From positions 2,981,694 to 3,045,693 of the forward strand of contig NZ_CH902583.1 of NCBI RefSeq assembly GCF_000152965.1: a stretch of DNA of 64,000 nucleotides. Direction: 5' to 3'. The notes beneath the pieces were generated by a model, which had not been told where the DNA came from, did not search any database, and saw only the letters and a list, made by a program, of their open reading frames with translations. The position numbers and the translations under genes were made by a program. The DNA comes from Roseobacter sp. MED193. GTDB lineage: Bacteria; Pseudomonadota; Alphaproteobacteria; Rhodobacterales; Rhodobacteraceae. Positions 18,340-27,934 of the stretch are shown here, piece after piece; position 1 is the first letter of the stretch, and each line of letters begins with the position of its first letter.

Positions 18340-19146
18340 TCAGTCGTTGCGGCGGACGCGGGCGGCGCTCTTGTCGGCAAAGGCGGCCAGGCGTGCCCGG
18401 GCGTCGGGTTGGGTATTCACCACCCCGGCCACCACAGCTTCGGCATAGGCTGCATCCATGGCCGACATGTTCTGCATGTGGCTGACAGCAGAGCAGATGG
18501 CAAAGTTCGACAGAGGCAGGTTTTCAGCCGTCCGGCGGGCCAGTTCCAGCGCTTTGTCAAAGCTGGAGCCTTCCACGATGTACTGGGCCAAGCCGAGATC
18601 GCAGGCCTCCTGCCCCTGATAAACACGACCGGTCAGCATCATGTCGATCATGCGCGACTTGCCGACCAGATCGGTCACGCGAATGGTGGCACCACCGCCG
18701 GTGAATAGCCCGCGCTGACCTTCGGGCAGTGCAAAATAGGTGCTCTGATCCATCACCCGGATATGGGCCGAGCTGGCCAGCTCAAGCCCGCCCCCGACAA
18801 CGGCCCCCTGGAGGGCGGCAATCACTGGCACCCCACCATATTCCATCTTGTTAAAGGCCTCGTGCCAACGCAGGCAAACATGCATGAAGTCCGCTGGGCT
18901 GCGGTCTTCGTCGTGATGTTCGATGAGGTCCAGCCCAGCACAGAAATGATCGCCGGCCCCGGCCAGAACCACGGCTTTGACACCAGCGCGCGGCGCGGTG
19001 GAGAAGAAATCAACCAGCTCTTCGATGGTGTCTATATCCAGCGCGTTGCGTTTGGTCGGACGATTGAGTGTAACCACCCACACCCCATCGTCATGGGGCT
19101 GAAGGTCGAGGTTCTTGAAACGGGCGATGTCGATTTTGGCGGTCAT
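18340..19146 (-). CDS. dmdD: Crotonase-family enoyl-CoA hydratase, probable methylthioacryloyl-CoA hydratase
   Basis: A 268-residue crotonase. The CoA-binding and oxyanion motifs are [20 protein letters not shown] and [16 protein letters not shown]. Two acidic residues, Glu122 and Glu142, are spaced 20 apart as in true hydratases. It lies 82 bp downstream of an acyl-CoA dehydrogenase gene. In Ruegeria pomeroyi the adjacent dmdC and dmdD genes act in DMSP demethylation; DmdD is about 267 residues with catalytic glutamates at matching positions, and it hydrates and hydrolyses methylthioacryloyl-CoA to acetaldehyde, methanethiol, CO2 and CoA. Length, adjacency and taxonomic setting support DmdD; a generic enoyl-CoA hydratase is the alternative. 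ATG 19146 has AAGGA upstream. Confidence 0.72.
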   Translation of the reverse strand: MTAKIDIARFKNLDLQPHDDGVWVVTLNRPTKRNALDIDTIEELVDFFSTAPRAGVKAVVLAGAGDHFCAGLDLIEHHDEDRSPADFMHVCLRWHEAFNKMEYGGVPVIAALQGAVVGGGLELASSAHIRVMDQSTYFALPEGQRGLFTGGGATIRVTDLVGKSRMIDMMLTGRVYQGQEACDLGLAQYIVEGSSFDKALELARRTAENLPLSNFAICSAVSHMQNMSAMDAAYAEAVVAGVVNTQPDARARLAAFADKSAARVRRND

Positions 19147-19228
19147 GATACAGTCCTTATTGGCGAAAAAGGTACAGGCAACCGAAGCGGCGGCACTGCC
19201 CAGGTATGAGAATGTTGGCTTGGCGCGA

Positions 19229-20998
19229 TTACAGCAGGGCTGCCGACAGGCTCTCGGCGCCTGAAACACAGCGGCTGCGCTGCACCTCGACCTCGCAGAG
19301 CACGTGGTCGGCGTAGAAACGGGCCGATGCCACCTTGGCCGCCATGAATTCGGGATCCTCGCCGCGCGCCAGGGCTGCCTCGGCAGCCAGCAACCCGCGC
19401 GCCATCTGCCAGCCAGAGACCAGGTTTCCGGCCAACATCAGATAGGGCACACCAGCGCCAAAGGCCGCAGGCATGTCGCTCTTGTTCAGGCTCAGAAGAT
19501 GCGAAACCACCTCTTCAAAGGCCCGGCGGGCCGCGGTCAGGCGGGGCGCAACGGCCTGGGCAGCAGGGGACCCTGCGGCCAATTCTGTTTCGGTTTCGGC
19601 AATCCTTGCGGCCAAAGCACGGGCGGTCGCCCCGCCATCGCGCAGGGTCTTACGCCCCACCAGATCATTGGCCTGAATGGCGGTGGTGCCCTCATAGATC
19701 GGCAAGATGCGGGCATCGCGGTAGTGCTGCGCCGCGCCGGTTTCCTCGATAAAGCCCATGCCGCCATGTACCTGTACCCCCAGCGAGGCCACTTCGACAC
19801 CGTTTTCAGTGCTGAAACCTTTGACCAGCGGCGTCAGGAACTCTGATAGCGCTTTGGCTTCGGTCTGAGCATCGGGGGTGGGGGCGTTGCGGGCCATATC
19901 CTGGCACCCCGCAGCAAACATGGCCATGCCACGCGCGCCCTCCGTCAGCACCCGCATCCGCATCAACATGCGGCGCACATCGGGATGGTGGACAATGGTG
20001 ACGGCCTCGCGGGTGGAGCCATCCACTGGCGCGCTTTGCACCCGTTCCTTAGCAAAGGCAAGTGCCTGCTGATAGGCACGTTCGCCTACTGCGATGCCTT
20101 GCAGACCCACCGCATAGCGGGCCGAGTTCATCATCTCAAACATGTAGGTAAGGCCTGCGTTTTCCTCGCCAATCAGGAAGCCTGTGGCCTCTTCAAACTG
20201 CAACACGGCGGTGGGGCTGGCCTTGATCCCAAGCTTGTGTTCGACACTTGGGCAGATCACGCTGTTGCGCGCGCCCAAAGAGCCATCCGCATTGACCATA
20301 TATTTGGGTACCAAAAACAGGCTAATGCCTTTGACGCCAGCGGGGGCGTCGGGGGTTCGGGCCAATACCAAGTGCACGGTGTTTTCCGACATGTCATGCT
20401 CACCATAGGTGATGAAGATCTTGGTGCCGCTGATCTTATAGGTGCCATTGGCCTGGGCCTCGGCGCGGCTGCGCACCAGGGCCAGATCGCTGCCCGCCTG
20501 GGGCTCGGTCAGGTTCATGGTGCCAGTCCATTTACCACTGACCAGATTTTCCAGATAGATCGCCTTGGTTTCTTTGGACCCTGCAGTCAGCAGCGCCTCG
20601 ATGGCTCCGTCGGTCAGCAGTGGACACAGAGCAAAGCTGAGGTTTGCAGCATTCAGCACCTCAGTGGCGGCAGCCCCTACGGCACGGGGCAGGTCCTGAC
20701 CGCCAAAGTCACCGGGATGCGGCAGGCTCTGCCAGCCCATCTCGACAAATTTTGCGTAGGCCTCAGCAAAGCCATCTGCCAGCACAACCTTGCCATCCAC
20801 CACATGCGATCCCGCTGCATCGCCAGAGGCGTTTAGCGGCGCGATTTCTTCTGAACAAAAACGGCCCAGCTCTTCTAGGACGGCGGCGGCATCTGACAAC
20901 TCCAACCCATCATATTTGTCCAACCCAGAGACCTCGGACCAGCGGGAGAGGTGCTCAATGTTGAAAAGCATGTCTTTTACAGGTGCATCAAAACTCAC
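19229..20998 (-). CDS. dmdC: Acyl-CoA dehydrogenase, probable 3-methylmercaptopropionyl-CoA dehydrogenase
   Basis: A 589-residue flavoprotein of the long acyl-CoA dehydrogenase subgroup with an extra C-terminal domain. Motifs are the FAD/substrate region [20 protein letters not shown], the second signature [21 protein letters not shown] and the FAD contact [12 protein letters not shown] 20998 is chosen because GGAGG precedes it by 9 nt and the protein then begins at the conserved N-terminus ([13 protein letters not shown]). The ORF extends further upstream without support. The dmdC-dmdD order points to oxidation of methylmercaptopropionyl-CoA, but general fatty acyl-CoA dehydrogenases of this size look similar. 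Confidence 0.75.
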   Translation of the reverse strand: MSFDAPVKDMLFNIEHLSRWSEVSGLDKYDGLELSDAAAVLEELGRFCSEEIAPLNASGDAAGSHVVDGKVVLADGFAEAYAKFVEMGWQSLPHPGDFGGQDLPRAVGAAATEVLNAANLSFALCPLLTDGAIEALLTAGSKETKAIYLENLVSGKWTGTMNLTEPQAGSDLALVRSRAEAQANGTYKISGTKIFITYGEHDMSENTVHLVLARTPDAPAGVKGISLFLVPKYMVNADGSLGARNSVICPSVEHKLGIKASPTAVLQFEEATGFLIGEENAGLTYMFEMMNSARYAVGLQGIAVGERAYQQALAFAKERVQSAPVDGSTREAVTIVHHPDVRRMLMRMRVLTEGARGMAMFAAGCQDMARNAPTPDAQTEAKALSEFLTPLVKGFSTENGVEVASLGVQVHGGMGFIEETGAAQHYRDARILPIYEGTTAIQANDLVGRKTLRDGGATARALAARIAETETELAAGSPAAQAVAPRLTAARRAFEEVVSHLLSLNKSDMPAAFGAGVPYLMLAGNLVSGWQMARGLLAAEAALARGEDPEFMAAKVASARFYADHVLCEVEVQRSRCVSGAESLSAALL

Positions 20999-21144
20999 GG
21001 GTCGTCCCCTCCACTGGGCTAATTTCAGGTCTTTGGCCGAATACGGCTTGCCTAATATGCCAGATAGAGAGGCCGAAATGCTGGAACAATCTCCCCTATG
21101 GACGAAAACATTGCATAAAGTGACAAAGCGGCGCAAAAGACCCT

Positions 21145-22161
21145 ATGTTGTCAGATCAAAACACCGGCATTCTACCCACCGTCTCGCGGGCCTTTCTCGA
21201 AGATTGGCTGCAACTGGTGCGCCAGCAATGCCCGGCGCAGCAATTGGCCGGGTTTCTTGACCAAATTGGTCTGGTTGAGGCCGCACAGCCGGGCGGGCGC
21301 GTGACCCATGATCAAATCGTACGGTTCTATCAGCTAATTGCAGCCGAAACCGGCGACGAGATGATGGGCCTGTGGAGCCGCCCTATCCGATCTGGCACCC
21401 TGAAACACCTTTGTGCCTCAATGCGGGGAGCATCCTCTCTTTCAGCTGCGCTGTATCGCTTCACCTCCTTTTGGAACCTGTTGCTGGATGATTATGAACT
21501 GCGGTTGGAAACTGATGAGCAGCGGATGTGCATCCTTTTGGAACCGCGCGCAGATGACAAGCCCCAGCGGTTTGGTCATATGCTGATGCTTAAATTGGGC
21601 CATGGGGTTGCCTCCTGGCTGACGGGTCGCGAGCTGCCGCTCGCTGAAGTGGGCTTTGCCTTTGAGCGCCCAGTTTTTGCAGAGGACTACCCCGTTCTCT
21701 TCCCCTCTCTGATCCGATTTGGTGCCCCCCGGTCGCGGATCGTCTTTAGCGAGGGCTTGGGCGATTTGCCGATTTCACGTAGCGAGATGGAGATGCAGGA
21801 GTTCCTGTTGCGGGCGCCCCGTGACTGGATCTTTACCAGCTTTCGCGAACATGCGCTGTCATTGCGGTTGCGCGAACTGTTGCTGGAGGCGGATCGGTTG
21901 GACTTCCATTTGCGAGATGCAGCTCAATCGCTGAACTTAACTCCGCGCACCTTGATGCGGCGCCTGGATGCAGAAGGGACCTCCTTTCAGGCGATAAAAG
22001 ACGGTCTGCGCCGTGATATTGCGATACGGGATCTGTCACGCGGACTTAAAAGCATCGAAGAAATTTCGCAGGATGTCGGCTTTGCTTCGGCGGCAAACTT
22101 TCATCGTGCCTTTCGTCGCTGGACCAGTGCAACGCCTGGTGCCTACCGTAAATCTGACTGA
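21145..22161 (+). CDS. AraC-family regulator divergent from dmdC
   Basis: A 338-residue regulator of the OruR/ArgR-like AraC subgroup. An N-terminal arabinose-binding-like domain (~25-210) is followed by a C-terminal double helix-turn-helix with LRDAAQSLNLTPRTLMRRLD and IEEISQDVGFASAANFHRAF. It is transcribed divergently from the acyl-CoA dehydrogenase, 146 bp away, and is the likely local activator of the dmdC-dmdD-like operon. ATG 21145 lacks an obvious Shine-Dalgarno sequence. The ligand is unknown; a DMSP-pathway intermediate is possible. Confidence 0.9.
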   Translation: MLSDQNTGILPTVSRAFLEDWLQLVRQQCPAQQLAGFLDQIGLVEAAQPGGRVTHDQIVRFYQLIAAETGDEMMGLWSRPIRSGTLKHLCASMRGASSLSAALYRFTSFWNLLLDDYELRLETDEQRMCILLEPRADDKPQRFGHMLMLKLGHGVASWLTGRELPLAEVGFAFERPVFAEDYPVLFPSLIRFGAPRSRIVFSEGLGDLPISRSEMEMQEFLLRAPRDWIFTSFREHALSLRLRELLLEADRLDFHLRDAAQSLNLTPRTLMRRLDAEGTSFQAIKDGLRRDIAIRDLSRGLKSIEEISQDVGFASAANFHRAFRRWTSATPGAYRKSD

Positions 22162-22304
22162 ACTGCCCAGACGCCCGTCAACCTGCTCAGTCAAACAGCG
22201 ATGTCGTGCCACGGTACAAGAGCATACCCTGAGGCGACGCAACTAGGCGTTGACACAGTTAGCGTTTAGGTCCTTCGTAGAGCGGTTAATGAATTGCGCC
22301 AAGG

Positions 22305-23597
22305 GTGGCCGAGGCTGGAAAATTGAAAAAAAGATTTAGACTGGGTTCTCGATTTTGGGGTTTGATAGCCTTCGTTATGGCAGTGGCTGTTGCAACTACG
22401 GCCCCGGCGCAGACTGAGTTGAGCATGTGGTACCACGGCTCTCAGAACATACTAGAGCGGGAAGTGATCGGCCAGATTGTCGATGATTTCAACACCAGTC
22501 AGGCCGAATGGAAGGTCCTCCTGAAGAGCTTCCCGGAAGGCAGCTATAATGACGCTGTGGTTCGGGCGGCGCAGCGCGGCAACCTGCCCGATATTATCGA
22601 CGTCGATGCGCCCGTGGTGGCAAATTGGGCTTGGTTGGGATACCTGCAGCCCTTGGCATTTGATGCAGCCACTGTGGAGGCTTTCCTGCCGTCCTCAGTT
22701 GGGCGATGGAAGGGTGAAATCTACTCCGTCGGCCTTTGGGAAGCGGCACTGGCTATCCTGACACGCAAATCCACCTTGGAAAAATACGGCATCAGAATAC
22801 CAAATCTCGACGCCCCTTGGAGTGGTGCAGAATTCGAAGCAGCCTTGGCAAAAATCAAGGACTCCGGAGATTTTCACTATCCGCTTGATCTGGGATTGGC
22901 CAGAGAGGGGGAGTGGTTCCCCTATGCGATAAGTCCCTTTTTACAGAGCTTTGGCGGTGATTTGGTCGACAGGTCGACCTATTTGACCGCGCAGGGGGCG
23001 CTCAACGGTACGGCGGCCCAGGAATTCGGCCGATGGTGGCAATCCCTGTTTACACGTGGGTTTGTCCCAAGTTTGGGCAGGGTACAGGTGGATCGGACTG
23101 CCGCTCTCATTGATGGGACATATGCCATGTCGTGGAATGGAAATTGGACTGTGTTGGATTTCATTGAAGCCCATGGCGAGGATGCTGTATTCCTGCCAGC
23201 CCCTGATTTTGGGGGTGGCAGCGTCATTGGGGCCGGCAGTTGGCAGTTTGGCGTTTCGGCCACCTCTAAACATGTCGATGGCGCGACTGCCTTTGTAAAG
23301 TTTGCGGTTCAAGATCGACATCTTACCCAAATAGCAGATCAGCTGGGACTAATACCGCCTACGGCAGCATCGGCACTCGCTTCCAAGCACTATGGTCCTG
23401 AAGGGCGGCTTGCTGAGTTTGTCGATTTGTCGCGGAAACAGGCTTTGCTGCGACCGGTTTCTCCCAGCTATGTTGTCATCGCAAAAGTGTTTGAAAGAGC
23501 ATTGGTCGAGATGGCTGAGGGAGCGGACGTGAGGCAGGTACTTGATGAGGCAACCCAGGACATCAATCGAGATATTCAGCGCAATGCAGGGTACTAA
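22305..23597 (+). CDS. Extracellular solute-binding protein, family 1 (sugar-type), orphan
   Basis: A 430-residue periplasmic binding protein. A signal segment (FWGLIAFVMAVAVATTAPAQ) ends near residue 36, and the mature part begins ELSMWYHGSQNILEREV. The fold features are those of the ABC sugar (family 1) class, for example YNDAVVRAAQRGNLPDIIDV and GTYAMSWNGNW. The start is a GTG at 22305 after a weak ribosome site. No permease or ATPase gene accompanies it. Instead a hybrid histidine kinase with its own periplasmic domain begins 103 bp downstream, so it may present a ligand to that sensor. Transport with a distant ABC system is the alternative. Confidence 0.88.
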   Translation: MAEAGKLKKRFRLGSRFWGLIAFVMAVAVATTAPAQTELSMWYHGSQNILEREVIGQIVDDFNTSQAEWKVLLKSFPEGSYNDAVVRAAQRGNLPDIIDVDAPVVANWAWLGYLQPLAFDAATVEAFLPSSVGRWKGEIYSVGLWEAALAILTRKSTLEKYGIRIPNLDAPWSGAEFEAALAKIKDSGDFHYPLDLGLAREGEWFPYAISPFLQSFGGDLVDRSTYLTAQGALNGTAAQEFGRWWQSLFTRGFVPSLGRVQVDRTAALIDGTYAMSWNGNWTVLDFIEAHGEDAVFLPAPDFGGGSVIGAGSWQFGVSATSKHVDGATAFVKFAVQDRHLTQIADQLGLIPPTAASALASKHYGPEGRLAEFVDLSRKQALLRPVSPSYVVIAKVFERALVEMAEGADVRQVLDEATQDINRDIQRNAGY

Positions 23598-23700
23598 TAC
23601 GACCAGAACCGAGAGATAGAATTGGACATTCCTCCATATGGGGACCGTAGGGATCAATGTTGCAAGTAGATTAAAGGACGTGAGTCAAAGGGCGAAATGA

Positions 23701-25776
23701 GTGGGGGAAGAAATTCTGCATAAATTTCATTTTGGCACTCAAGTGTATCGCGTCCTGTTGGGGATGGCGGCCCTATTGATGCTTTCCGGCCCATTGGCCG
23801 CTGAAGCGCTGCGCGTAGGGTTTTATGAGAACCCCCCTAAAATTTTTCGGGACACTGACGGAACCCCCACAGGGTTTTGGCCAGAGGTGACTGACGCCAT
23901 CCTGTCCGACCTGGGTTACGATTACGAATATATCGATTGTGAGTGGGAAGCCTGCCTCGAGATGGTGCGGCAGGGGCAACTGGATCTAATGCTCGATGTT
24001 GCTTACTCAAAAGAGCGGGCCGAGCAATTTCAGTTTATAAACGAAGCACTCATCTATGCCTGGTCTACGATTGTCACCTCCAAGGAGCTCGAGGTTGAGA
24101 CTTTGGCGGATTTTGAAGGCAAGAGAATTGCGGTTCTGGCGAACAGTATTCAGGAACGGGACCTGAGGCGTTTCCTGCGAGAGGAAGGTGTGAAAGCCAA
24201 GCTGATCTGGACATCATCCGTACAGGGCGCAATTGATGCTGTTTTGGTTGGTGATGCAGATATGGCAATTACCAACACGTTCTTTGCGGTTAGAATGGCC
24301 GAGCAGAACGATCTGCGCATTCCGGAATTACCGTTCCAAGTCAATTCCTACCATTATGTTGTCCCACCTGATGCGCCGCGGAGCTTTGTGCAGGCACTGA
24401 ATCTGGCCTCATACAGGCAACAAATGACATTTGGGTCGGCGTTTCATGCTGCTGAATATGAATGGATTTCTTTCCACAAAGCGCCTTTGCCCACTTGGCT
24501 CAGTACCGCAGTGCTTGTGGCGGCTTCAGTGCTCATGCTGTCAGGGGCTTTGATTTTCACCCTCCGCCGTCTCGTGCGGGCGCGTACCAGGGATCTTGCC
24601 AATACGGTGGAGGCCCTGAGTTCGGAAATGGAGCTGCGCAAGAAGGCTGAGACATTTGCCCTGGAGACGCAAAAGTTCGACGCAATTGGGCGGCTTGTCG
24701 GAGGGGTTGCCCATGATTTCAACAATCTGCTTTCAATAATCTTGGGAAACCTAGAGCTTCTTAAGGATCAGGTAGAACCGAACTCTCCTATACTAAAATA
24801 CATCGACCAAGCGCTTTCAGCGACCAAACGCGGGGCCAAGCTCACCTATGACCTATTGTCCTTTGGTCGGCGGGCCCAGCTGCTTCCGCAGGTGCTGAAA
24901 ATCGATACAGTTCTCAACGGCATCGAAGACATGCTGCGCCGTACCTTGCCTGCAAATATTTCCTTGGATTTTCGATATGATGACCATGTGAAACCGGTTC
25001 TTCTGGATCAGGGCCAGCTTGAAAACGCAGTCTTGAACTTGGTGTTAAACGCGCGTGACGCGATGCCTAGTGGCGGGAATTTGACCCTATCTGTCTCTAA
25101 CTTGGCTCCAGATGCGGCGGCAGAGCGTGAGGGCACCCTAGACAAAGTCTCCGTTTCTGTGACGGATACCGGATTGGGGATCGAAGACGAAGCTTTGGGC
25201 AAGGTGTTTGAGCCATTTTTCACCACCAAGGAGATTGATAAGGGTTCTGGCATGGGCCTGGCAATGGTCCATGGTTTTGTCACCCAGTCAGGTGGTGAAA
25301 TCAGCATCCGCAGCGTTTTGGGGGAAGGCACAACTGTTGAACTGTGCTTTCCCGTGACAGCAGAGCGAACAGATCAGGAATCTGGAATTGACAATCCCGC
25401 AAACCTTTTAGGGGATGAAAAAATACTGCTGGTTGAGGATGACGACGATGTTCGAAGCGCCCTGCGTCAACGGCTCTCGACGTCCGGGTTTCGCGTGACC
25501 GAAGCCAGTGACGGGACATCTGCCTTGAAACTGGTCAGCAAGCCAACTGAATTTGATTTGGTGGTGACGGATCTGACAATGCCTGGGCCTGTCCAGGGGA
25601 TGGATCTGGTGCGCCGGATCAGAGAAGCGTTAGGTGAAATACCCATTGTTATTCTGACGGGCTATGGAACGGATGCGCTAGATGAGTTGGCGGACACATC
25701 CAGGTGTATTCTATTGAGCAAGCCGGTTTCCGGCCCCCTTCTTATTTCCCGAATCCGGCAGTTGTTGGACGCCTGA
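23701..25776 (+). CDS. Hybrid histidine kinase with periplasmic solute-binding sensor domain
   Basis: A 691-residue membrane sensor kinase. In order it has a signal/anchor segment (~15-35), a family 3 solute-binding domain (~37-250, starting LRVGFYENPPKIFRDTDG), a membrane helix (~262-285) and a short coil. The H-box is GRLVGGVAHDFNNLLS with His338. The catalytic ATPase domain carries NAVLNLVLNARDAM, DTGLGIEDEAL and GSGMGLAMVHGF. A C-terminal receiver follows, with VEDDDDVRSAL, the phospho-acceptor Asp in VVTDLTMPG, and the Thr and Lys of VILTGYG and LLSKPVSG. It probably starts at GTG 23701. No response regulator with an output domain is adjacent. Confidence 0.92.
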   Translation: MGEEILHKFHFGTQVYRVLLGMAALLMLSGPLAAEALRVGFYENPPKIFRDTDGTPTGFWPEVTDAILSDLGYDYEYIDCEWEACLEMVRQGQLDLMLDVAYSKERAEQFQFINEALIYAWSTIVTSKELEVETLADFEGKRIAVLANSIQERDLRRFLREEGVKAKLIWTSSVQGAIDAVLVGDADMAITNTFFAVRMAEQNDLRIPELPFQVNSYHYVVPPDAPRSFVQALNLASYRQQMTFGSAFHAAEYEWISFHKAPLPTWLSTAVLVAASVLMLSGALIFTLRRLVRARTRDLANTVEALSSEMELRKKAETFALETQKFDAIGRLVGGVAHDFNNLLSIILGNLELLKDQVEPNSPILKYIDQALSATKRGAKLTYDLLSFGRRAQLLPQVLKIDTVLNGIEDMLRRTLPANISLDFRYDDHVKPVLLDQGQLENAVLNLVLNARDAMPSGGNLTLSVSNLAPDAAAEREGTLDKVSVSVTDTGLGIEDEALGKVFEPFFTTKEIDKGSGMGLAMVHGFVTQSGGEISIRSVLGEGTTVELCFPVTAERTDQESGIDNPANLLGDEKILLVEDDDDVRSALRQRLSTSGFRVTEASDGTSALKLVSKPTEFDLVVTDLTMPGPVQGMDLVRRIREALGEIPIVILTGYGTDALDELADTSRCILLSKPVSGPLLISRIRQLLDA

Positions 25777-25835
25777 GAGCGTTCCCGCGCATGAGGTGTG
25801 CTCACCAGAAGGGGCAGGCTGTCCCCAGCGCTTTT

Positions 25836-25853
25836 CTGTCACGGTTCTGTTAA
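25836..25853 (+). promoter_or_regulatory. PHO box upstream of plcP-btaA-btaB
   Basis: Two direct repeats, CTGTCAC (25836-25842) and CTGTTAA (25847-25853), start 11 bp apart around GGTT. This matches the form of PhoB sites (CTGTCAT-N4-CTGTCAT). It lies 43 bp upstream of the plcP start codon. The genes downstream replace phospholipids with a phosphorus-free lipid, exactly what PhoB induces under phosphate limitation. Confidence 0.78.
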
Positions 25854-25896
25854 GGCGATGCGTTAACTCCTCTCCCAAGACGAGCGGCAGCGGACG

Positions 25897-26700
25897 ATGT
25901 GCATGAAGTACCGAACGATTTTTTTGTCTGATATCCATTTGGGCACACCGGGGTGCCAGGCTGACCTCTTGTTGGGGTTCTTAAATAGTCACGAAGCGGA
26001 CACCTATTACCTGGTTGGCGATATCGTTGATGCCTGGCGTATTCGCCGGAAGGGGTTCTTGTGGCCACAGGCGCACAATGATGTTGTGCAGACGCTTTTG
26101 GCTAAGGCACATGATGGGGCCCGGATTTTCCTGATCCCTGGCAACCACGATGAATTCCTGCGCTCCTACTATGGAACCCATTTTGGCGGTATTGAGGTGG
26201 TTGCCACTGCCGATTTTGTGGCATCTGACGGTAAGCGTTATCTCGTGACCCATGGAGACCAATTTGATGCTGTTGTGACCAACGCCAAATGGTTGGCCCA
26301 TCTCGGGGATCAGGCCTACGAGTTCATGCTCTGGCTGAACACCCGCATTAACCGGCTCCGCCATTTATGGGGCGGGCAATATTGGTCGCTCTCCAAATGG
26401 GCCAAGCACCAGGTCAAACAGGCTGTCAACTTTATCAGCGAATATGAAAACGTACTCACCGCCGAGGCGCGGCGTGGCGGCTATGATGGGGTGATCTGCG
26501 GTCACATCCACAGCGCCGCTATTCGCGATCTGGAGGGGATGACCTATGTGAACACCGGGGATTGGGTCGAGAGCTGCACCGCGATTGTCGAGCGAGACAA
26601 TGGCAGCCTCGCGTTGATCGATTGGGAACGTTCCGCCAGGCGGTCCCGTCACCGGGCGCGTCGTGCCCGCCAGAAAGACAAAGTTCTAGAAAATGTATAG
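25897..26700 (+). CDS. plcP: PlcP-type phospholipase C (metallophosphoesterase)
   Basis: A 267-residue calcineurin-like phosphoesterase. Metal-site motifs are FLSDIHLG (Asp12, His14), LVGDIVDAW, IPGNHDEF, VTHGDQFD, CGHIHSAAI and NTGDWVESC. Automated tools often call this family UDP-2,3-diacylglucosamine diphosphatase (LpxH-like). Its position 12 bp before btaA and behind a PHO box identifies it better as PlcP, the phospholipase C that cleaves membrane phospholipid to diacylglycerol during phosphate starvation in Sinorhizobium and marine bacteria. The diacylglycerol then feeds BtaA. The start may be ATG 25897 or ATG 25903. It is cytoplasmic and probably membrane-associated through a basic C-terminus (RSARRSRHRARRARQKDK). 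Confidence 0.82.
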   Translation: MCMKYRTIFLSDIHLGTPGCQADLLLGFLNSHEADTYYLVGDIVDAWRIRRKGFLWPQAHNDVVQTLLAKAHDGARIFLIPGNHDEFLRSYYGTHFGGIEVVATADFVASDGKRYLVTHGDQFDAVVTNAKWLAHLGDQAYEFMLWLNTRINRLRHLWGGQYWSLSKWAKHQVKQAVNFISEYENVLTAEARRGGYDGVICGHIHSAAIRDLEGMTYVNTGDWVESCTAIVERDNGSLALIDWERSARRSRHRARRARQKDKVLENV

Positions 26701-26712
26701 GGGATCTACCCG

Positions 26713-27930
26713 ATGAGTTCTTCCGCCCAAGCCCAATTGGACGCAGCTGTTTTACAGCAGGGGGATGCCGCAACCGGGTGGCTGGAACGCCAGTTTTCTC
26801 GCCTGTTTCTAGGGCTGGTCTACCCGCAGATCTGGGAAGATCCAGTGGTCGACATGGCGGCGCTGGAGATCGCACCAAGTGATCACTTGGTGTGTATTGC
26901 CTCTGGCAGCTGCAATCTGTTGTCCTATCTGACCGCAGGGCCGGCTTCTGTTACTGCGGTGGACCTGTCGCCAGCGCATGTCGCCCTGGGGCAGTTAAAA
27001 TTGGCGGCTGCGCGTAGTTTGCCGGACTACGCCGCCTTCTATCAGTTTTTTGGTCGCGCAGATATGCCTAGCAACCTCCCCCTATATGAGCGCTATATAA
27101 TGCCGAACCTAGGTCTTGATGCACGGGACTACTGGGAGGGGCGCCAGCTGTTCAATCGGCGGATATCGGTGTTCCAGAAGGGGTTCTATCACTACGGGGT
27201 TCTGGGGCGGTTTCTTGGCGCGGTACATCTGGTGGCAGGTCTTGGCCGGGTGAGTTTTGCGCCTCTATTGGCGGCGCGCAGCGTGCAAGAACAACAGGTA
27301 TTTTTTGACCAAAAAATCGCCCCGCTGTTTGATATGTGGCTGGTGCGCAAGTTGGCGGGGTTTCGCGCTGCGCTGTTTGGGTTGGGTATTCCCCCAGCAC
27401 AATATGACAAGCTGGCTGCCGATGGGGATGGCGATGTGTTGCCGGTCCTGCGGGAGCGGGTGCGAAAGTTGATGTGTGACTTCCCAATCCGGGAGAATTA
27501 TTTTGCCTGGCAGGCATTTGCGCGCGGCTACGATCCTGCCCCGGATGGATCGCTGCCACCCTATCTGCAGCAACGTAATTTTCAGGCATTGCGCGATAAT
27601 GCCGAGCGCGGCCGTATCGTAAACCGGTCCTTCACGGATCAATTGGAACAAGAGCCGGACGGCTCAAAACAGGGTTATATCCTGCTGGATGCGCAGGACT
27701 GGATGAATGATAGCCAGTTGAACGCGCTTTGGCAGCAGATCACCCGTACCGCGACGCCCGGCGCGAAGGTGATTTTTCGCACCGGCGGCACCGAGGATAT
27801 CCTGCCAGGCCGGGTCGCGCCTGCCATTCTGGACCGGTGGAGCTATGACCTGGAGGTCTCTGAAAAGGGAACCAAGCAGGACCGTTCGGCGATTTACGGC
27901 GCCTTCCATCTCTATCGGTTTCAGGGGTGA
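26713..27930 (+). CDS. btaA: S-adenosylmethionine:diacylglycerol 3-amino-3-carboxypropyltransferase
   Basis: A 405-residue DUF3419-family enzyme. It transfers the aminocarboxypropyl group of SAM to diacylglycerol, the first step of betaine-lipid (DGTS) synthesis. The SAM-binding segment reads HLVCIASGSCNLLSYLTAGP followed by VTAVDLSPAHVALGQLK. The family-typical YPQIWEDPVVDMAAL and the C-terminal LLDAQDWMNDSQLNALW are present. The length matches BtaA of other Rhodobacteraceae. It is the middle gene of plcP-btaA-btaB, with 12 bp before and 4 bp after. Confidence 0.93.
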   Translation: MSSSAQAQLDAAVLQQGDAATGWLERQFSRLFLGLVYPQIWEDPVVDMAALEIAPSDHLVCIASGSCNLLSYLTAGPASVTAVDLSPAHVALGQLKLAAARSLPDYAAFYQFFGRADMPSNLPLYERYIMPNLGLDARDYWEGRQLFNRRISVFQKGFYHYGVLGRFLGAVHLVAGLGRVSFAPLLAARSVQEQQVFFDQKIAPLFDMWLVRKLAGFRAALFGLGIPPAQYDKLAADGDGDVLPVLRERVRKLMCDFPIRENYFAWQAFARGYDPAPDGSLPPYLQQRNFQALRDNAERGRIVNRSFTDQLEQEPDGSKQGYILLDAQDWMNDSQLNALWQQITRTATPGAKVIFRTGGTEDILPGRVAPAILDRWSYDLEVSEKGTKQDRSAIYGAFHLYRFQG

Positions 27931-27934
27931 GCTG

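Noticed and set aside
18147-18380. Short minus-strand frame in the gap before the dmdD-like gene
   Set aside because: Part of it looks protein-like (YWLLAFKEPIWQRQWEVLRA) and may be a remnant, but it overlaps the dmdD 3' end and has no ribosome site, so I do not call a gene.
25897-26700. Calling this gene lpxH (UDP-2,3-diacylglucosamine diphosphatase)
   Set aside because: The motifs fit the same superfamily, but the PHO box and direct coupling to btaA-btaB fit PlcP much better.
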